From Sphaerospermopsis kisseleviana NIES-73 (GTDB lineage: Bacteria; Cyanobacteriota; Cyanobacteriia; Cyanobacteriales; Nostocaceae): a stretch of 34,937 nt of DNA. Shown here one piece after another: positions 25,363-34,937 of this stretch (position 1 is its first letter; each line of letters opens with the position of its first letter). The stretch spans positions 2,253,941 through 2,288,877 of the forward strand of contig NZ_AP018314.1 in the NCBI RefSeq assembly GCF_002368075.1. Direction: 5' to 3'. Under the pieces are notes generated by a model. That model was not told where the DNA came from. It worked only from the letters and a program-made list of their open reading frames with translations, and searched no databases. The position numbers and the translations under genes were made by a program.

Positions 25363-25767
25363 TTATTTACTCGGTTGAGTAATACGTTCCTCTATATCTT
25401 CCAAGGTGCGTAACAATAGACGTTTTGCTTGTAACTGCCAACCCCATTTTTGGATTCTAAAAGCTGCTACAGTCCCCACTATGGCTGCTAATAAACCGAT
25501 AGGTTGATTCAGAGAAATTCCTAATAATAAACCCAAGCCAGCAATACCCCAAAATGGTAAGGCTGCGGCTTGTCTTTGTTCCTCTACTATTTCTGCAATT
25601 TTACTAGATTGCATTGTAGCTAATAATTCCGATTTCATTTGCCGTTGTTGTACTAGTGATAAGGATAAACTTATCTTCCTGCGTAGTTTTTCTATCTTCC
25701 TGGCATCAGTGCTGTACTCGGTTAGTTCATCTTCTGCCATTTTCAAGAATTTTTCTAATTGTGACAT
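25363..25767 (-). CDS. Small membrane protein with N-terminal coiled coil
   Basis: A 134-residue protein. Residues 1-62 are charged and helical (starts M-S-Q-L-E-K-F-L-K-M-A-E-D-E-L), probably a coiled coil. Two hydrophobic helices follow (about 71-87 and 89-105, L-G-L-L-L-G-I-S-L then G-L-L-A-A-I-V-G-T-V-A-A-F), and then a basic tail. It could anchor a coiled coil at the cytoplasmic or thylakoid membrane. The family is unrecognised. It stands alone, about 230 bases upstream of the TerB-like gene on the same strand. Confidence 0.55.
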   Translation of the reverse strand: MSQLEKFLKMAEDELTEYSTDARKIEKLRRKISLSLSLVQQRQMKSELLATMQSSKIAEIVEEQRQAAALPFWGIAGLGLLLGISLNQPIGLLAAIVGTVAAFRIQKWGWQLQAKRLLLRTLEDIEERITQPSK

Positions 25768-25976
25768 GGTGCATCTATCCGCTGTTTTATGTACAGTTAT
25801 TATCTCTAATAATTGTTCATTTTTCTTGACTATACTTTACAAGGTCATAATTTGAGTTTTTTCAAAAGTCTGAAATTTCAGGGTGAGTACATTGGTGACA
25901 AGTTAAGCCTGAAAGAATTTTGTCAAGAGGAGAGGCTTTTGGGGGATGATGGAAAAAGAATTGGTCAGTCCCACGG

Positions 25977-26005
25977 TTGACATATCACCTTAAGTTGTGC
26001 AATAG
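25977..26005 (+). promoter_or_regulatory. Possible promoter of the RTX gene
   Basis: TTGACA (25977-25982), a 17-base spacer, then CAATAG (26000-26005), 45 bases before the RTX start. The -35 is perfect and the -10 is weak. Confidence 0.3.
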
Positions 26006-26049
26006 ATGAGTTGTATAAATACCTTTTTAACAGAATCAAGGTCAAATAT

Positions 26050-29000
26050 ATGACTACCATACCTGGCACAAATGGAAATGACTATTTAGTGGGAACACCT
26101 GCAAATGACTTCATCTACGGCTACGGTGGCAACGATACCCTCATTGGTGGTGATGGCAATGACATTCTTGATGGTGGTAATGGCAACGATACCCTCATTG
26201 GTGGTAATGGCAACGATACCCTCATTGGTGGTAATGGCAATGACATTCTTGATGGTGGTTTAGGTGCTGATACCCTGATTGGTGGTGATGGCAGTGACAC
26301 ATACTATGTAGATAATGCAGGTGATGTAGTTACGGAAAACTTTAACGATGCTTTAGGTGGTGTTGATACAGTATTCTCCTCGGTAAACTTCACCTTGGGA
26401 TTTGGACTAGAAAACCTGACATTAACTGGTACTGGTAATATTAATGGTACAGGTAATGGCAATAATAATGTGATCACTGGTACCAGTGGCAATAACATTC
26501 TTAATGGTGGTAATGGCAACGATACCCTCATTGGTGGCTTAGGTGCTGATACCCTGATTGGTGGTGATGGCAGTGACACATACTATGTAGATAATGCAGG
26601 TGATGTAGTTACGGAAAACTTTAACGATGCTTTAGGTGGTGTTGATACAGTATTCTCCTCCGTGAACTTCACCTTGGGATTTGGACTAGAAAACCTGACA
26701 TTAACTGGTACTGGTAATATTAATGGTACAGGTAATGGCAATAATAATGTGATCATTGGTAACAGTGCCAATAACATTCTTACGGGTGGCTTAGGTGCTG
26801 ATACCCTGATTGGTGGTGATGGCAGTGACACATACTATGTAGATAATGCAGGTGATGTAGTTACGGAAAACTTTAACGATGCTTTAGGTGGTGTTGATAC
26901 AGTATTTTCCTCGGTAAACTTCACCTTGGGATTTGGACTAGAAAACCTGACATTAACTGGTACTGGTAATATTAATGGTACAGGGAATAGCAATAATAAT
27001 GTGATCACTGGTAACAGTGGTAATAATATTCTCAAGGGTGGAGCAGGTAATGATACCTTAAATGGTGGAGCAGGTAATGATACAGCAGACTATAGCCAAC
27101 TAGGTCAAAGCATAACTTTATCACCAACGGGAATTGTTACTAAAACTGGTGGACTAGGAAATGATCAATTGATTCAAATAGAGACAATTATCGCTGATGC
27201 CAGTGCGATTAATAATACCATTGATGTATCTACTGCGGGAAATACGGCTTCTGTTAATGTAAATTTACAAACACAACAATTGACTGTTAATGGTGTACCA
27301 GGTGTGGGAACATTTACCGTCACCAATTTTGATAATGTCAAAGGAACAAGTCAAAATGACACCATTATTGGTGATTCTCAAAACAACCAACTTTTTGGTA
27401 ATGCTGGTAATGATACCCTCTTTGGTGGTAATGGCAATGACATTCTTGATGGTGGCTTAGGTGCTGATACCCTGATTGGTGGTGATGGCAGTGACACATA
27501 CTATGTAGATAATGCAGGTGATGTAGTTACGGAAAACTTTAACGATGCTTTAGGTGGTGTTGATACAGTATTCTCCTCGGTAAACTTCACCTTGGGATTT
27601 GGACTAGAAAACCTGGCATTAACTGGTTTTGGTAATATTAATGGTACAGGTAATGGCAATAATAATGTGATCATTGGTAACAGTGCCAATAACATTCTTA
27701 CGGGTGGCTTAGGTGCTGATACCCTGATTGGTGGTGATGGCAGTGACACATACTATGTAGATAATGCAGGTGATGTAGTTACGGAAAACTTTAACGATGC
27801 TTTAGGTGGTGTTGATACAGTATTTTCCTCGGTAAACTTCACCTTGGGATTTGGACTAGAAAACCTGACATTAACTGGTACTGGTAATATTAATGGTACA
27901 GGGAATAGCAATAATAATGTGATCACTGGTAACAGTGGTAATAATATTCTCAAGGGTGGAGCAGGTAATGATACCTTAAATGGTGGAGCAGGTAATGATA
28001 CAGCAGACTATAGCCAACTAGGTCAAAGCATAACTTTATCACCAACGGGAATTGTTACTAAAACTGGTGGACTAGGAAATGATCAATTGATTCAAATAGA
28101 GACAATTATCGCTGATGCCAGTGCGATTAATAATACCATTGATGTATCTACTGCGGGAAATACGGCTTCTGTTAATGTAAATTTACAAACACAACAATTG
28201 ACTGTTAATGGTGTACCAGGTGTGGGAACATTTACCGTCACCAATTTTGATAATGTCAAAGGAACAAGTCAAAATGACACCATTATTGGTGATTCTCAAA
28301 ACAACCAACTTTTTGGTAATGCTGGTAATGATACCCTCTTTGGTGGTAATGGCAATGACATTCTTGATGGTGGCTTAGGTGCTGATACCCTGATTGGTGG
28401 TGATGGCAGTGACACATACTATGTAGATAATGCAGGTGATGTAGTTACGGAAAACTTTAACGATACTTTAGGTGGTGTTGATACAGTATTTTCCTCGGTA
28501 AACTTCACCTTGGGATTTGGACTAGAAAACCTGGCATTAACTGGTTTTGGTAATATTAATGGTACAGGTAATGGCAATAATAATGTGATCATTGGTAACA
28601 GTGCCAATAACATTCTTACGGGTGGCTTAGGTGCTGATACCCTGATTGGTGGTGATGGCAGTGACACATACTATGTAGATAATGCAGGTGATGTAGTTAC
28701 GGAAAACTTTAACGATGCTTTAGGTGGTGTTGATACAGTATTTTCCTCGGTAAACTTCACCTTGGGATTTGGACTAGAAAACCTGACATTAACTGGTACT
28801 GGTAATATTAATGGTACAGGGAATAGCAATAATAATGTGATCATTGGTAACAGTGGCAATAACATTCTTACGGGTGGTTTAGGTGCTGATACCCTGACTG
28901 GTGGGTTAGGCGCTGATAAATTTGTATTTAACAGCCTATCTCAAGGCATTGACATCATCAAAGACTTCCAGTGGACACAGAATGATAAAATCCAGGTTAG

Positions 29001-29145
29001 CAAAATTGGATTTGGTGCTACCTCTTTGAGTCAGTTTACCTATAATTCATTCAGTGGTAACTTGTCCTTCCAGGGGAATACATTTGCCGTAATTGAGAAT
29101 AAACCATCTGGCTTTGCGGTTTCCTTAGATGTTGTATTGGTCTAG
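26050..29145 (+). CDS. RTX-type calcium-binding repeat protein, probable type I secreted
   Basis: A 1031-residue protein made of RTX nonapeptides (G-G-x-G-x-D-x-L/I-x, as in [11 protein letters not shown]) and a repeated 84-residue module starting [15 protein letters not shown]. The RTX turns bind calcium after secretion, and the lack of an N-terminal signal peptide fits type I (ABC) export via the C-terminus. The last 110 residues form the usual terminal domain (D-K-F-V-F-N-S-L, ending S-L-D-V-V-L-V). There are no catalytic motifs, so it is a structural or adhesive surface protein. The ATG at 26050 has AAGG upstream; a TTG at 26011 would add 13 residues. The antisense ORFs beneath it are repeat shadows. 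No exporter genes are nearby. Confidence 0.85.
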   Translation: MTTIPGTNGNDYLVGTPANDFIYGYGGNDTLIGGDGNDILDGGNGNDTLIGGNGNDTLIGGNGNDILDGGLGADTLIGGDGSDTYYVDNAGDVVTENFNDALGGVDTVFSSVNFTLGFGLENLTLTGTGNINGTGNGNNNVITGTSGNNILNGGNGNDTLIGGLGADTLIGGDGSDTYYVDNAGDVVTENFNDALGGVDTVFSSVNFTLGFGLENLTLTGTGNINGTGNGNNNVIIGNSANNILTGGLGADTLIGGDGSDTYYVDNAGDVVTENFNDALGGVDTVFSSVNFTLGFGLENLTLTGTGNINGTGNSNNNVITGNSGNNILKGGAGNDTLNGGAGNDTADYSQLGQSITLSPTGIVTKTGGLGNDQLIQIETIIADASAINNTIDVSTAGNTASVNVNLQTQQLTVNGVPGVGTFTVTNFDNVKGTSQNDTIIGDSQNNQLFGNAGNDTLFGGNGNDILDGGLGADTLIGGDGSDTYYVDNAGDVVTENFNDALGGVDTVFSSVNFTLGFGLENLALTGFGNINGTGNGNNNVIIGNSANNILTGGLGADTLIGGDGSDTYYVDNAGDVVTENFNDALGGVDTVFSSVNFTLGFGLENLTLTGTGNINGTGNSNNNVITGNSGNNILKGGAGNDTLNGGAGNDTADYSQLGQSITLSPTGIVTKTGGLGNDQLIQIETIIADASAINNTIDVSTAGNTASVNVNLQTQQLTVNGVPGVGTFTVTNFDNVKGTSQNDTIIGDSQNNQLFGNAGNDTLFGGNGNDILDGGLGADTLIGGDGSDTYYVDNAGDVVTENFNDTLGGVDTVFSSVNFTLGFGLENLALTGFGNINGTGNGNNNVIIGNSANNILTGGLGADTLIGGDGSDTYYVDNAGDVVTENFNDALGGVDTVFSSVNFTLGFGLENLTLTGTGNINGTGNSNNNVIIGNSGNNILTGGLGADTLTGGLGADKFVFNSLSQGIDIIKDFQWTQNDKIQVSKIGFGATSLSQFTYNSFSGNLSFQGNTFAVIENKPSGFAVSLDVVLV
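26560..28860. repeat. 918 bp near-identical tandem duplication inside the RTX gene
   Basis: The sequence repeats with a period of exactly 918 bp (306 codons), about 2.5 copies. The module marker GACACATAC occurs at 26296, 26575, 26827, 27493, 27745, 28411 and 28663, so the spacings 252 and 666 recur. Copies 2 and 3 differ by only a few bases (for example GATGCT versus GATACT near 28463). Confidence 0.92.
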
Positions 29146-29406
29146 ATTCCTAAAAGATTGTTTGAAAAGTTTGTGATGGTAATGTTAGACACTTAAAGAT
29201 TCCCCCTAATCCCTTAATAACAGGGATTTAGGGGTATATCAAAGTTCGGTTAAGGATTTTTGTAGCGACTGTCTTGAATGTCAAGCGATCGGTAAAAAAT
29301 TGGTAATGAAGTGAAAAATAATTATTTTCACAACAAATTAGCACTCTGTTTTAGAGAGTAAAAGGCAATATAGTATTTTTCAAGAGTAAGAACAAATGCA
29401 AGAAAT
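29146..29406. other. Spacer after the RTX gene with a palindromic repeat
   Basis: It contains a CCCCTAATCCCT/AGGGATTTAGGGG hairpin (29203-29214 with 29222-29234), a type of dispersed cyanobacterial repeat that may also end the RTX transcript. The rest, up to the transposase remnant, is AT-rich with no gene. Confidence 0.6.
29203..29234. repeat. CCCCTAA...TTAGGGG palindromic repeat
   Basis: Twelve to thirteen base pairs with one bulge and a seven-base loop, 58 bases after the RTX stop codon. No T-run follows, so a terminator role is only possible. Confidence 0.65.
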
Positions 29407-29568
29407 TTAAGTTGGTAAAATGGATTGTAAACTATCTTGCTCTTGAAAACTCCAAGGAAGATTATCCCGAACCATTGCATTTAAAATCAAGATTTTATGA
29501 ACGCAAGCAGTAATAGCTAATTTTTTGGATTTACCACGTTCAACAAGGCGTAAAGTCCCATTTTTGAC
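29407..29568 (-). pseudogene. IS110-like transposase C-terminal fragment
   Basis: On the minus strand a frame of about 54 codons reads R-L-V-E-R-G-K-S-K-K-L-A-I-T-A-C-V-H-K-I-L-I-L-N-A-M-V, ending in a stop at 29407-29409. This matches the C-terminal G-K-x-K-K-x-A-x-x-A-x-x-R-K-L-L-x-x-L-N-A-M pattern that I associate with IS110-family transposases. An in-frame stop lies just upstream and no N-terminal DEDD part is present, so it is a dead fragment. Confidence 0.55.
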
Positions 29569-29569
29569 T

Positions 29570-29827
29570 GAAAATCAGAAGTCCAACAGCAAGCTAGATG
29601 AAGTCACTACAATTACACAAGGACTTGCTGTTGGTTACATAGTAGATCAACCAGGAGAATGGGAATTTTCTAGTTATTTGGAATATGCAGAATTGGGACT
29701 AGGAAAAATACCCAAAATAGACTACATCAAAATGCACATTGAGGAAGAATCAGCTTACCAACAATTTTTACTAGATTATAATTTACCTAATGGTATTGGA
29801 TTTAAAAGACTGCTACTTGATGATTAG
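29570..29827 (+). pseudogene. Fragment resembling the C-terminus of an IS200-like/RAYT transposase
   Basis: A plus-strand frame ending at 29827 reads G-L-A-V-G-Y-I-V-D-Q-P-G-E-W-E-F-S-S-Y-L-E-Y-A-E-L-G and later Y-Q-Q-F-L. The A-G-L-V...P-x-E-W-x-x-S-S-Y-x-E-Y-x-G layout is what I recall from the C-terminus of REP-associated tyrosine transposases. The H-x-H and catalytic Tyr parts are missing. The 100-codon ORF here begins in the antisense of the IS110-like fragment, so the ORF is an artefact of the junction between the two remnants. Confidence 0.45.
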
Positions 29828-29842
29828 TTTGGCACTCGGCAC

Positions 29843-29908
29843 AGATCCCTGACTTCTATGATTAATTATTTGTTTAACAGCGAAATCTTTTAAAGAAGTC
29901 GGGGATCT
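29843..29908. repeat. Inverted-repeat element A, left of the mannosyltransferase gene
   Basis: AGATCCCTGACTTCT (29843-29857) pairs with AGAAGTCGGGGATCT (29894-29908), 14 of 15 bases plus one G-T, around a 36-base AT-rich centre. A related element lies at 31591-31655. It looks like a small MITE-type or RNA-hairpin repeat. Confidence 0.75.
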
Positions 29909-30045
29909 TAATCTTCGTTTATACATCAAAATACAATTTAAATATATATGATTTAAATATAATTAAATCATTGCTATACTTGAATTAGCATAGTTTAAGG
30001 TTATGGTAAACTAACCATACCAGAAATTTACACATCTAATAGCCA

Positions 30046-31551
30046 ATGACTAAAAAATGGTTTAGAATCTGTACAACAGCAATATTTATCCTATCATTGA
30101 TCTTACGATTTTGGGGATTAGGAAGATTTAATACCCTCGTATTTGATGAGGTTTATTTTGCCCAATTTGGTAATAATTATCTTACCAACACTCCCTTTTT
30201 TAATGCCCATCCTCCCCTGAGTCAATATATCATTGGTTTAGGAATTTGGATTGGTAATCATATTCCCTTTTGGCAAAATCCTGTCAACGGTGCAACAGGT
30301 TCTTTATTATCTCCTTGGAGTTATCGGTGGGCAAATGCTTTTACAGGTTCATTAATTCCCTTAATAGTTATTTTCCTCACTTATCAATTAAGTTATCGTC
30401 GTGGTTTCGCTTTATTAACAGGTTTATTTACAGCTTTGGATGGTTTATTTTTGGTAGAATCTCGCTATGCTTTAAGTAATATCTATATAGTGATTTTTGG
30501 ATTAATCGGACACTGGTTTTTATTATTAGCTTTGGAAAAACAAAATAAACAACGTTGGTTTGCTTTATTCATAGCTGGAATTAGTTTTGGTGCTTCCATT
30601 GGGACAAAATGGAACGGTTTATGGTTTCTTGCTGGTGCTTATGGAATTTGGATAGCAGCTTGGATAATTCGTTGGTTGCAATCTTTTTCATCATCACCAC
30701 GCTCTCCTTTATTTACTTATTTACGTCCTTTCCTTTCTCCCAGTCAAGAACGAATAAAAACCCAAGAAAATACCCCACAAATACCACTGCAAAAAATTAC
30801 GCAAATCAATATTTTACAAATGGGATTTTTTCTCGGAATTATCCCTATATTAATGTACAGTTTAATTTGGATTCCTCATCTCCAGCTAGACACAAGTTAT
30901 GGATTTATAGAAGTTCATAAACAAATTTTACAGTTTCATCTTCAGTTAGGTGGTAATGATTCTAGTGTACATCCCTACTGTGCTGCATGGTACAAATGGC
31001 CATTAATGACTCGCCCAATGGCTTATTATTATCAAATCACTCAAAGTTTTCAAGATCCCATTCCTGTATTTGGACCACCCTTACCTCCTGGTGCGGGGAA
31101 AGTGGTTTATGATGTTCATGCAATGGGTAATCCTTTTTTATGGTGGTTTGGTTTAGCGACAATTATATTTTTAGTAGGAATGTTATTTGTAAAAATCTTA
31201 CTACCGGGAATACAGCAAAAACGATTATTTATTCCTAAAAATCTAGGCGTTGATACTTGGATTGCTTTATATATTGTTATCAATTATGCTGCTAACTTAT
31301 TACCTTGGGTAAAGGTAAATCGCTGTGTGTTTATCTACCATTATATGAGTGCAGTGATATTTACATTTATTGCACTTGCTTGGTTTGTTGATCAATGTCT
31401 TCGCAGTTATTATAGAGGAATGCGTATACTTGGTCTAACAATCAGCTTCACTATTATAGTTGCTTTTGTTTTTTGGCTACCTATTTATTTAGGTTTACCT
31501 CTTTCTGTGGAAGATTATCACCTACGGATGTGGTTTAGAAGTTGGATATAA
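30046..31551 (+). CDS. PMT-family (GT39) mannosyltransferase-like membrane protein
   Basis: A 501-residue polytopic membrane glycosyltransferase of the dolichyl-phosphate-mannose protein mannosyltransferase group. The first luminal/periplasmic loop has F-D-E-V-Y-F-A (Asp34-Glu35) and H-P-P-L (55-58), the PMT hallmark. About ten to eleven hydrophobic helices follow, and a late G-W-x/Y-K-W-P-like loop (A-A-W-Y-K-W-P-L near residue 320) is also typical. Bacterial members O-mannosylate exported proteins using polyprenyl-phosphate mannose; the substrate here is unknown. The ATG is clear. The gene stands alone between two inverted-repeat elements and has no HIP1 site. Confidence 0.82.
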   Translation: MTKKWFRICTTAIFILSLILRFWGLGRFNTLVFDEVYFAQFGNNYLTNTPFFNAHPPLSQYIIGLGIWIGNHIPFWQNPVNGATGSLLSPWSYRWANAFTGSLIPLIVIFLTYQLSYRRGFALLTGLFTALDGLFLVESRYALSNIYIVIFGLIGHWFLLLALEKQNKQRWFALFIAGISFGASIGTKWNGLWFLAGAYGIWIAAWIIRWLQSFSSSPRSPLFTYLRPFLSPSQERIKTQENTPQIPLQKITQINILQMGFFLGIIPILMYSLIWIPHLQLDTSYGFIEVHKQILQFHLQLGGNDSSVHPYCAAWYKWPLMTRPMAYYYQITQSFQDPIPVFGPPLPPGAGKVVYDVHAMGNPFLWWFGLATIIFLVGMLFVKILLPGIQQKRLFIPKNLGVDTWIALYIVINYAANLLPWVKVNRCVFIYHYMSAVIFTFIALAWFVDQCLRSYYRGMRILGLTISFTIIVAFVFWLPIYLGLPLSVEDYHLRMWFRSWI

Positions 31552-32096
31552 AAATTAAACGGGGATCTAAAAAGATTTTCCATAGCACACGATCCCTAAC
31601 TTCTTATTTTGATACTTTCAATCAAATATGATCAATGTTTAGAAGTCGCGGATCTGGAAAGATTTTCAATGGAATCAGAATCAAACCTTTGATATTTTCT
31701 TATGATATTTTCTTAATATATCTATATAAAAAGTGGTTACTTAATCACTTTAATTTCACATTTATTATCTGTAGTTAGGATAACTACCTGTTAAACTTTA
31801 ATCAGTTAAAGATTAGGGTAAATCTACCCAATGACAAAAACCCAATGACAAAAAAGTCAAGAAATGATAAGAGGCAGAAAAAAAATTAACGCAGTAATCA
31901 CAAAGTCTGAAAACAGCAAATTAGAATTTAACATCTCATTCAGTTTCTTAGCTACATAATCATCTGCAAGTTAGTTGAACAGAAAATTGAAAAGTGCTAA
32001 GAGAGTTACATCTGGGTAGGTTAATAAACCTGACAAGTGAAAACATCTATCGCTAACTCTACTCTTGATGCACCTAGATAATAGAGGGGAATCGTG
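31552..32096. other. Gap before the phytochrome gene
   Basis: It contains inverted-repeat element B (31591-31655) and a direct repeat of about 22 bases (GGATCTAAAAAGATTTTCC at about 31563 and GGATCTGGAAAGATTTTCA at about 31650). The remaining 430 bases are AT-rich leader sequence ahead of the phytochrome operon, with no recognisable gene. Confidence 0.65.
31591..31655. repeat. Inverted-repeat element B, right of the mannosyltransferase gene
   Basis: GATCCCTAACTTCT (31591-31604) and AGAAGTCGCGGATC (31641-31654) are imperfect inverted arms, the same sequence family as element A at 29843-29908 but with more mismatches. Confidence 0.65.
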
Positions 32097-34433
32097 ATGG
32101 ATATCAGCTTACAAGTACAAAGCTTACAAGTACAAAGCTTACAAGTACAAAATGTTTCAGATATTAAGATCAAGAGCTTGAAAGAAGCACCTATTCATCT
32201 TTCTAGCCAAATTCAGCCCTATGGTATTCTGTTAATATTAGAAGAACCAGAATTAAATGTATTACAGGTTAGTAATAATACCTTAAATGTTTTCGGCATT
32301 TCTCCCGAAAATATGGTGCAGAAGAAATTAGAAGATTTAATCGATCCGTTCCAGTTTGAGAGAATTAAATCTGGGTTATTAGATCAGAATCTAAATTTTA
32401 TCAATCCTACCAAACTTTGGATTAAGAGAAAAGGTGATGAATACACAGTATTTGATGCTGTATTTCACCGTAATTCTGAAGGATTTTTAATTCTAGAATT
32501 AGAACCAGCAATTTCTCAAGAAAATATTCCCTTTTTAAGCTTTTATCATTTAGCTAGAGCATCCATAAATCGCTTAGAAAACACAAAAAACCTCAGAGAA
32601 TTTTGTCAAATCATTGTTCAAGAAGTGCGAAAAGTCACCGGATTTGATAGAGTCATGCTATATAAATTCGATGATGATGGACATGGTTCAGTTATTGCGG
32701 AAGAAAAAATAGACGAGTTAGAATCTTACTTGGGTTTACATTATCCAGAATCAGACATTCCCAAACCAGCGAGAAAATTATTTATTGATAATTCTATCAG
32801 GTTAATTCCCGATGCTAATATAGAATCGGTGATAATTTTTCCTGTTGATAATCCTGTTACAAATCGTCCAGTTGATTTAACTAACTCTATTCTCAGAAGT
32901 CCCGCACCTTGTCATATAGAATATTTACATAATATGGGGGTTGGTGCTTCTTTGACAATCTCTTTGATTAAAGATCAAAAACTTTGGGGATTGATTGCTT
33001 GTCATCATAAAACACCCAAATATGTTTCTTATGAATTGCGGAAAGCTTGCGAATTTTTAGGGAGAGTGATATTTTCTGAAATTTCCGCTAGAGAAGAAAC
33101 AGAAGATTATGATTATCGCATGAATTTGACCTATATTCAATCACTTTTAGTTGAATATATGTCCCAAGAAGATAATTTTATTGATGGTTTAGTGAAAAAC
33201 CAACCTAATCTTTTAGACTTAACCAGTGCCACAGGAGCAGCAGTTTGTTTTGGGGGAAATTACACCCTGATTGGTGAAACTCCCAGAGAAGAAGAACTGA
33301 ATTTTTTAGTAGAATGGTTAAAGAATAATATAGAAGATGAAGTCTTTTATACGGATTCTTTGGCTAATATTTACCCAGATGCGATTAGTTTTAAAAATGT
33401 CGCTAGTGGTTTATTAGCTATTCCTATTTCTCAAAGGAATTATGTATTATGGTTTAGACCGGAGGTGATTCAAACTGTTAATTGGGGTGGAGATCCGAAT
33501 AAAGCTTATGAAGTTAATCAAACTCAGGGAAATTTACGTTTATGTCCCCGGAAATCATTTGAACTGTGGAAAGAAACAGTTAGATTAACATCTTTACCTT
33601 GGCAATATGTAGAAATCAAAGCAGCTTTAGAATTGCGGAAAGCAATTGTGAATATTGTACTACGTCAAGCTGATGAATTAGCACAATTGGCGCATGATTT
33701 AGAAAGATCAAATGCGGAATTGAAAAAATTTGCCTATGTTGCTTCCCATGATTTACAAGAACCATTAAATCAAGTAGCAAATTATGTGCAATTATTAGAA
33801 ATGCGCTATGAATCTGCCCTGGATGAAGATGCAAAAGAATTTATTAATTTTGCAGTCGAGGGAGTCAGCTTAATGCAAACCTTGATTGATGATGTATTAG
33901 CATATTCTAAAGTTGATACTCAAGCGATCGCATTTCAAGTTACAGAAGTAGAAACAGCCTTAGAAAAAGCATTAAGTAACCTCCGCAAACGCATTTCCGA
34001 AACCGGCGCAACCATTACCCATGATCCGTTACCCACTGTCATGGCTGATAGTACACAAATAATGCAATTGTTTTTAAACTTGATAGGTAACGCGATTAAA
34101 TTCCGCAGTCACGAACCACCGGAAATTCATATAGGTGCAGAAAGATTAGAAGATGAATGGTTATTCTCAGTACGCGATAATGGAATAGGCATAGATCCGC
34201 AATTTAGCGATCGCATTTTTGTCATCTTTCAACGTCTCCACACCAGGGATGAATACCCCGGTACTGGTATGGGTTTAGCAATTTGTAAAAAAATCATTGA
34301 ATGTCATCGGGGGCGAATTTGGGTAGAGTCACAACTCGGACAAGGTGCAACCTTCTACTTTACCATTCCAGCAGGAGGACGTGATCGTGAGCGTAGAAAC
34401 GGAAGAAATACACAAAATAATCTTTTTAGTTGA
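32097..34433 (+). CDS. cphA: Cph1-type phytochrome histidine kinase
   Basis: A 778-residue red/far-red photoreceptor kinase, cytoplasmic. The order is a PAS domain (about 25-130), the GAF domain (about 150-320) with H-Y-P-E-S-D-I-P and the bilin-attachment Cys272 in [13 protein letters not shown] (the Cph1 Cys259 position), PHY (about 330-510), and a histidine kinase with H551 in S-H-D-L-Q-E-P, the [11 protein letters not shown]-box, D-N-G-I-G-I-D and G-T-G-M-G-L-A-I. The N-terminus lacks the bacteriophytochrome Cys, so phycocyanobilin is the likely chromophore. The first 20 residues are an S-L-Q-V-Q repeat. ATG 32097 has GAGGGG upstream; a GTG at 32094 is next to it. Its partner is rcpA. Confidence 0.92.
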   Translation: MDISLQVQSLQVQSLQVQNVSDIKIKSLKEAPIHLSSQIQPYGILLILEEPELNVLQVSNNTLNVFGISPENMVQKKLEDLIDPFQFERIKSGLLDQNLNFINPTKLWIKRKGDEYTVFDAVFHRNSEGFLILELEPAISQENIPFLSFYHLARASINRLENTKNLREFCQIIVQEVRKVTGFDRVMLYKFDDDGHGSVIAEEKIDELESYLGLHYPESDIPKPARKLFIDNSIRLIPDANIESVIIFPVDNPVTNRPVDLTNSILRSPAPCHIEYLHNMGVGASLTISLIKDQKLWGLIACHHKTPKYVSYELRKACEFLGRVIFSEISAREETEDYDYRMNLTYIQSLLVEYMSQEDNFIDGLVKNQPNLLDLTSATGAAVCFGGNYTLIGETPREEELNFLVEWLKNNIEDEVFYTDSLANIYPDAISFKNVASGLLAIPISQRNYVLWFRPEVIQTVNWGGDPNKAYEVNQTQGNLRLCPRKSFELWKETVRLTSLPWQYVEIKAALELRKAIVNIVLRQADELAQLAHDLERSNAELKKFAYVASHDLQEPLNQVANYVQLLEMRYESALDEDAKEFINFAVEGVSLMQTLIDDVLAYSKVDTQAIAFQVTEVETALEKALSNLRKRISETGATITHDPLPTVMADSTQIMQLFLNLIGNAIKFRSHEPPEIHIGAERLEDEWLFSVRDNGIGIDPQFSDRIFVIFQRLHTRDEYPGTGMGLAICKKIIECHRGRIWVESQLGQGATFYFTIPAGGRDRERRNGRNTQNNLFS

Positions 34434-34833
34434 GGATAACAAAGCCGACATTCGCCTCATCCAAGAAGCATTAAAAACCAGTTCACTACCCCATGAAGTA
34501 GTAACAGTTAGGGATGGAATAGACGCAATGGCCTATCTGCGTCAAGAAGGTGAATATGCCGATGCCATACGCCCCGATCTGATTCTTCTTGATTTAAATT
34601 TACCCAGAAAAGATGGACGAGAAGTATTAGCAGAAATTAAATCTGACCCCAAACTCAAACGCATTCCTGTGGTAGTGTTAACAACTTCCAAAAACGAAGA
34701 TGACATTTACCACAGCTACGACTTGCACGTAAACTGTTACATCACCAAATCCCGCAACCTCGCCCAATTATTTCAAATTGTCAAAGGTATTGAGGAATTT
34801 TGGTTTGGTACCGCCACTTTACCCACAGAATAA
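34387..34833 (+). CDS. rcpA: Response regulator RcpA/Rcp1 for the phytochrome kinase
   Basis: A 148-residue single-domain receiver (CheY-like) protein. The acidic pocket is E16-D17 in L-V-E-D-N, the phosphoacceptor is Asp69 in I-L-L-D-L-N-L-P, and Lys lies in L-T-T-S-K-N-E-D-D. There is no output domain, so it acts through protein contacts. I choose GTG 34387 because AGGAGG (34373-34378) sits eight bases before it and the resulting M-S-V-E start matches Rcp proteins; GTG 34381 is too close to the site. It overlaps the phytochrome gene by 47 bases, so translation is coupled, as in cph1-rcp1 operons. Confidence 0.92.
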   Translation: MSVETEEIHKIIFLVEDNKADIRLIQEALKTSSLPHEVVTVRDGIDAMAYLRQEGEYADAIRPDLILLDLNLPRKDGREVLAEIKSDPKLKRIPVVVLTTSKNEDDIYHSYDLHVNCYITKSRNLAQLFQIVKGIEEFWFGTATLPTE

Positions 34834-34835
34834 TA

Positions 34836-34937
34836 TTGGTGATTGGTGATTGGTGATTGGTGATTGGGTAAAAATAAATTGATAATTCATAATTTGTAAT
34901 TCAAAAACTTCTGCCTCCTACCTCCTGTACGGGCGAA
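34836..34937. repeat. TGGTGAT heptamer array and CCTCCTA/CCTCCTG units
   Basis: About four GGTGATT heptamers follow the rcpA stop directly. TTGATAATTCATAATTTGTAATTC and then CCTCCTA-type units come near the window end, echoing the arrays at 1-81 and 3226-3337. Confidence 0.85.

Noticed and set aside
26304-28865. A series of minus-strand ORFs under the RTX gene
   Set aside because: They repeat with the 252/918 bp period of the RTX modules and have low-complexity P/L/S products, so they are shadows of the repeats.
29525-29827. Intact 100 aa gene
   Set aside because: Its 5' part is the antisense of an IS110-like fragment and only its 3' part resembles a protein family.
30270-30920. Alternative-frame ORFs inside the mannosyltransferase gene
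   Set aside because: The main frame carries clear PMT motifs and membrane helices; the others are shadows.

Overview
The window looks like a chromosomal piece of a filamentous, probably heterocyst-forming cyanobacterium (Nostocales, Anabaena/Nostoc/Dolichospermum-like). The evidence is psbX, ycf66, a cyAbrB regulator, a Cph1-type phytochrome with its Rcp response regulator, low GC, twelve HIP1 octamers (GCGATCGC) all inside genes, and many heptamer tandem-repeat arrays between genes. The species cannot be named from the sequence alone.

Layout. 1-6.3 kb: core photosynthesis and respiration genes: yggT (-), psbX (+, 39 aa), ycf66 (+), two tandem TolB-like lipoproteins (+), sdhB (-), a 1.5 kb gene-free stretch, and a cyAbrB regulator (calA type, +). 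6.4-11.9 kb: CPBP protease (+), geranylgeranyl-reductase-family flavoprotein (-), overlapping pyrH-frr (-), a one-cysteine peroxiredoxin-like protein (-) and a GT2 glycosyltransferase (+). 11.9-14.3 kb: a minus-strand accessory island with a chimera of a STAND-NTPase remnant and a DUF29 tail, a RelE-type toxin-antitoxin pair, and a two-gene unit (PIN-like nuclease plus an unrecognised 147 aa protein). 14.6-20.7 kb: rpsB behind a structured leader, tsf, an acidic conserved protein, and recG.

20.7-24.0 kb is the most interesting block. A small HEPN-like protein overlaps by ATGA a KGGVGR-type ParA/MinD-like ATPase, and the ATPase reading frame continues, after a one-base frame change, into a second P-loop NTPase. 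I read this as one bipartite ATPase gene now split by a frameshift, paired with a HEPN-like partner: a candidate defence or regulatory system of unknown function. 24.1-29.1 kb: a TerB-like protein, a small membrane protein, and a 1031-residue RTX-type calcium-binding protein whose middle is a near-perfect 918 bp tandem duplication. 29.2-31.7 kb: remnants of two transposases and a PMT-type mannosyltransferase gene flanked by two related inverted-repeat elements. 32.1-34.8 kb: a Cph1-like phytochrome histidine kinase overlapping its response regulator rcpA.

The heptamer arrays repeatedly touch gene ends. They follow the stop codons of several genes directly and supply the start codons of recG and of the second lipoprotein. 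HIP1 sites are absent from the accessory blocks (11.9-14.3 and 20.7-24.0 kb, the RTX gene and the PMT gene), which fits later acquisition of those blocks.
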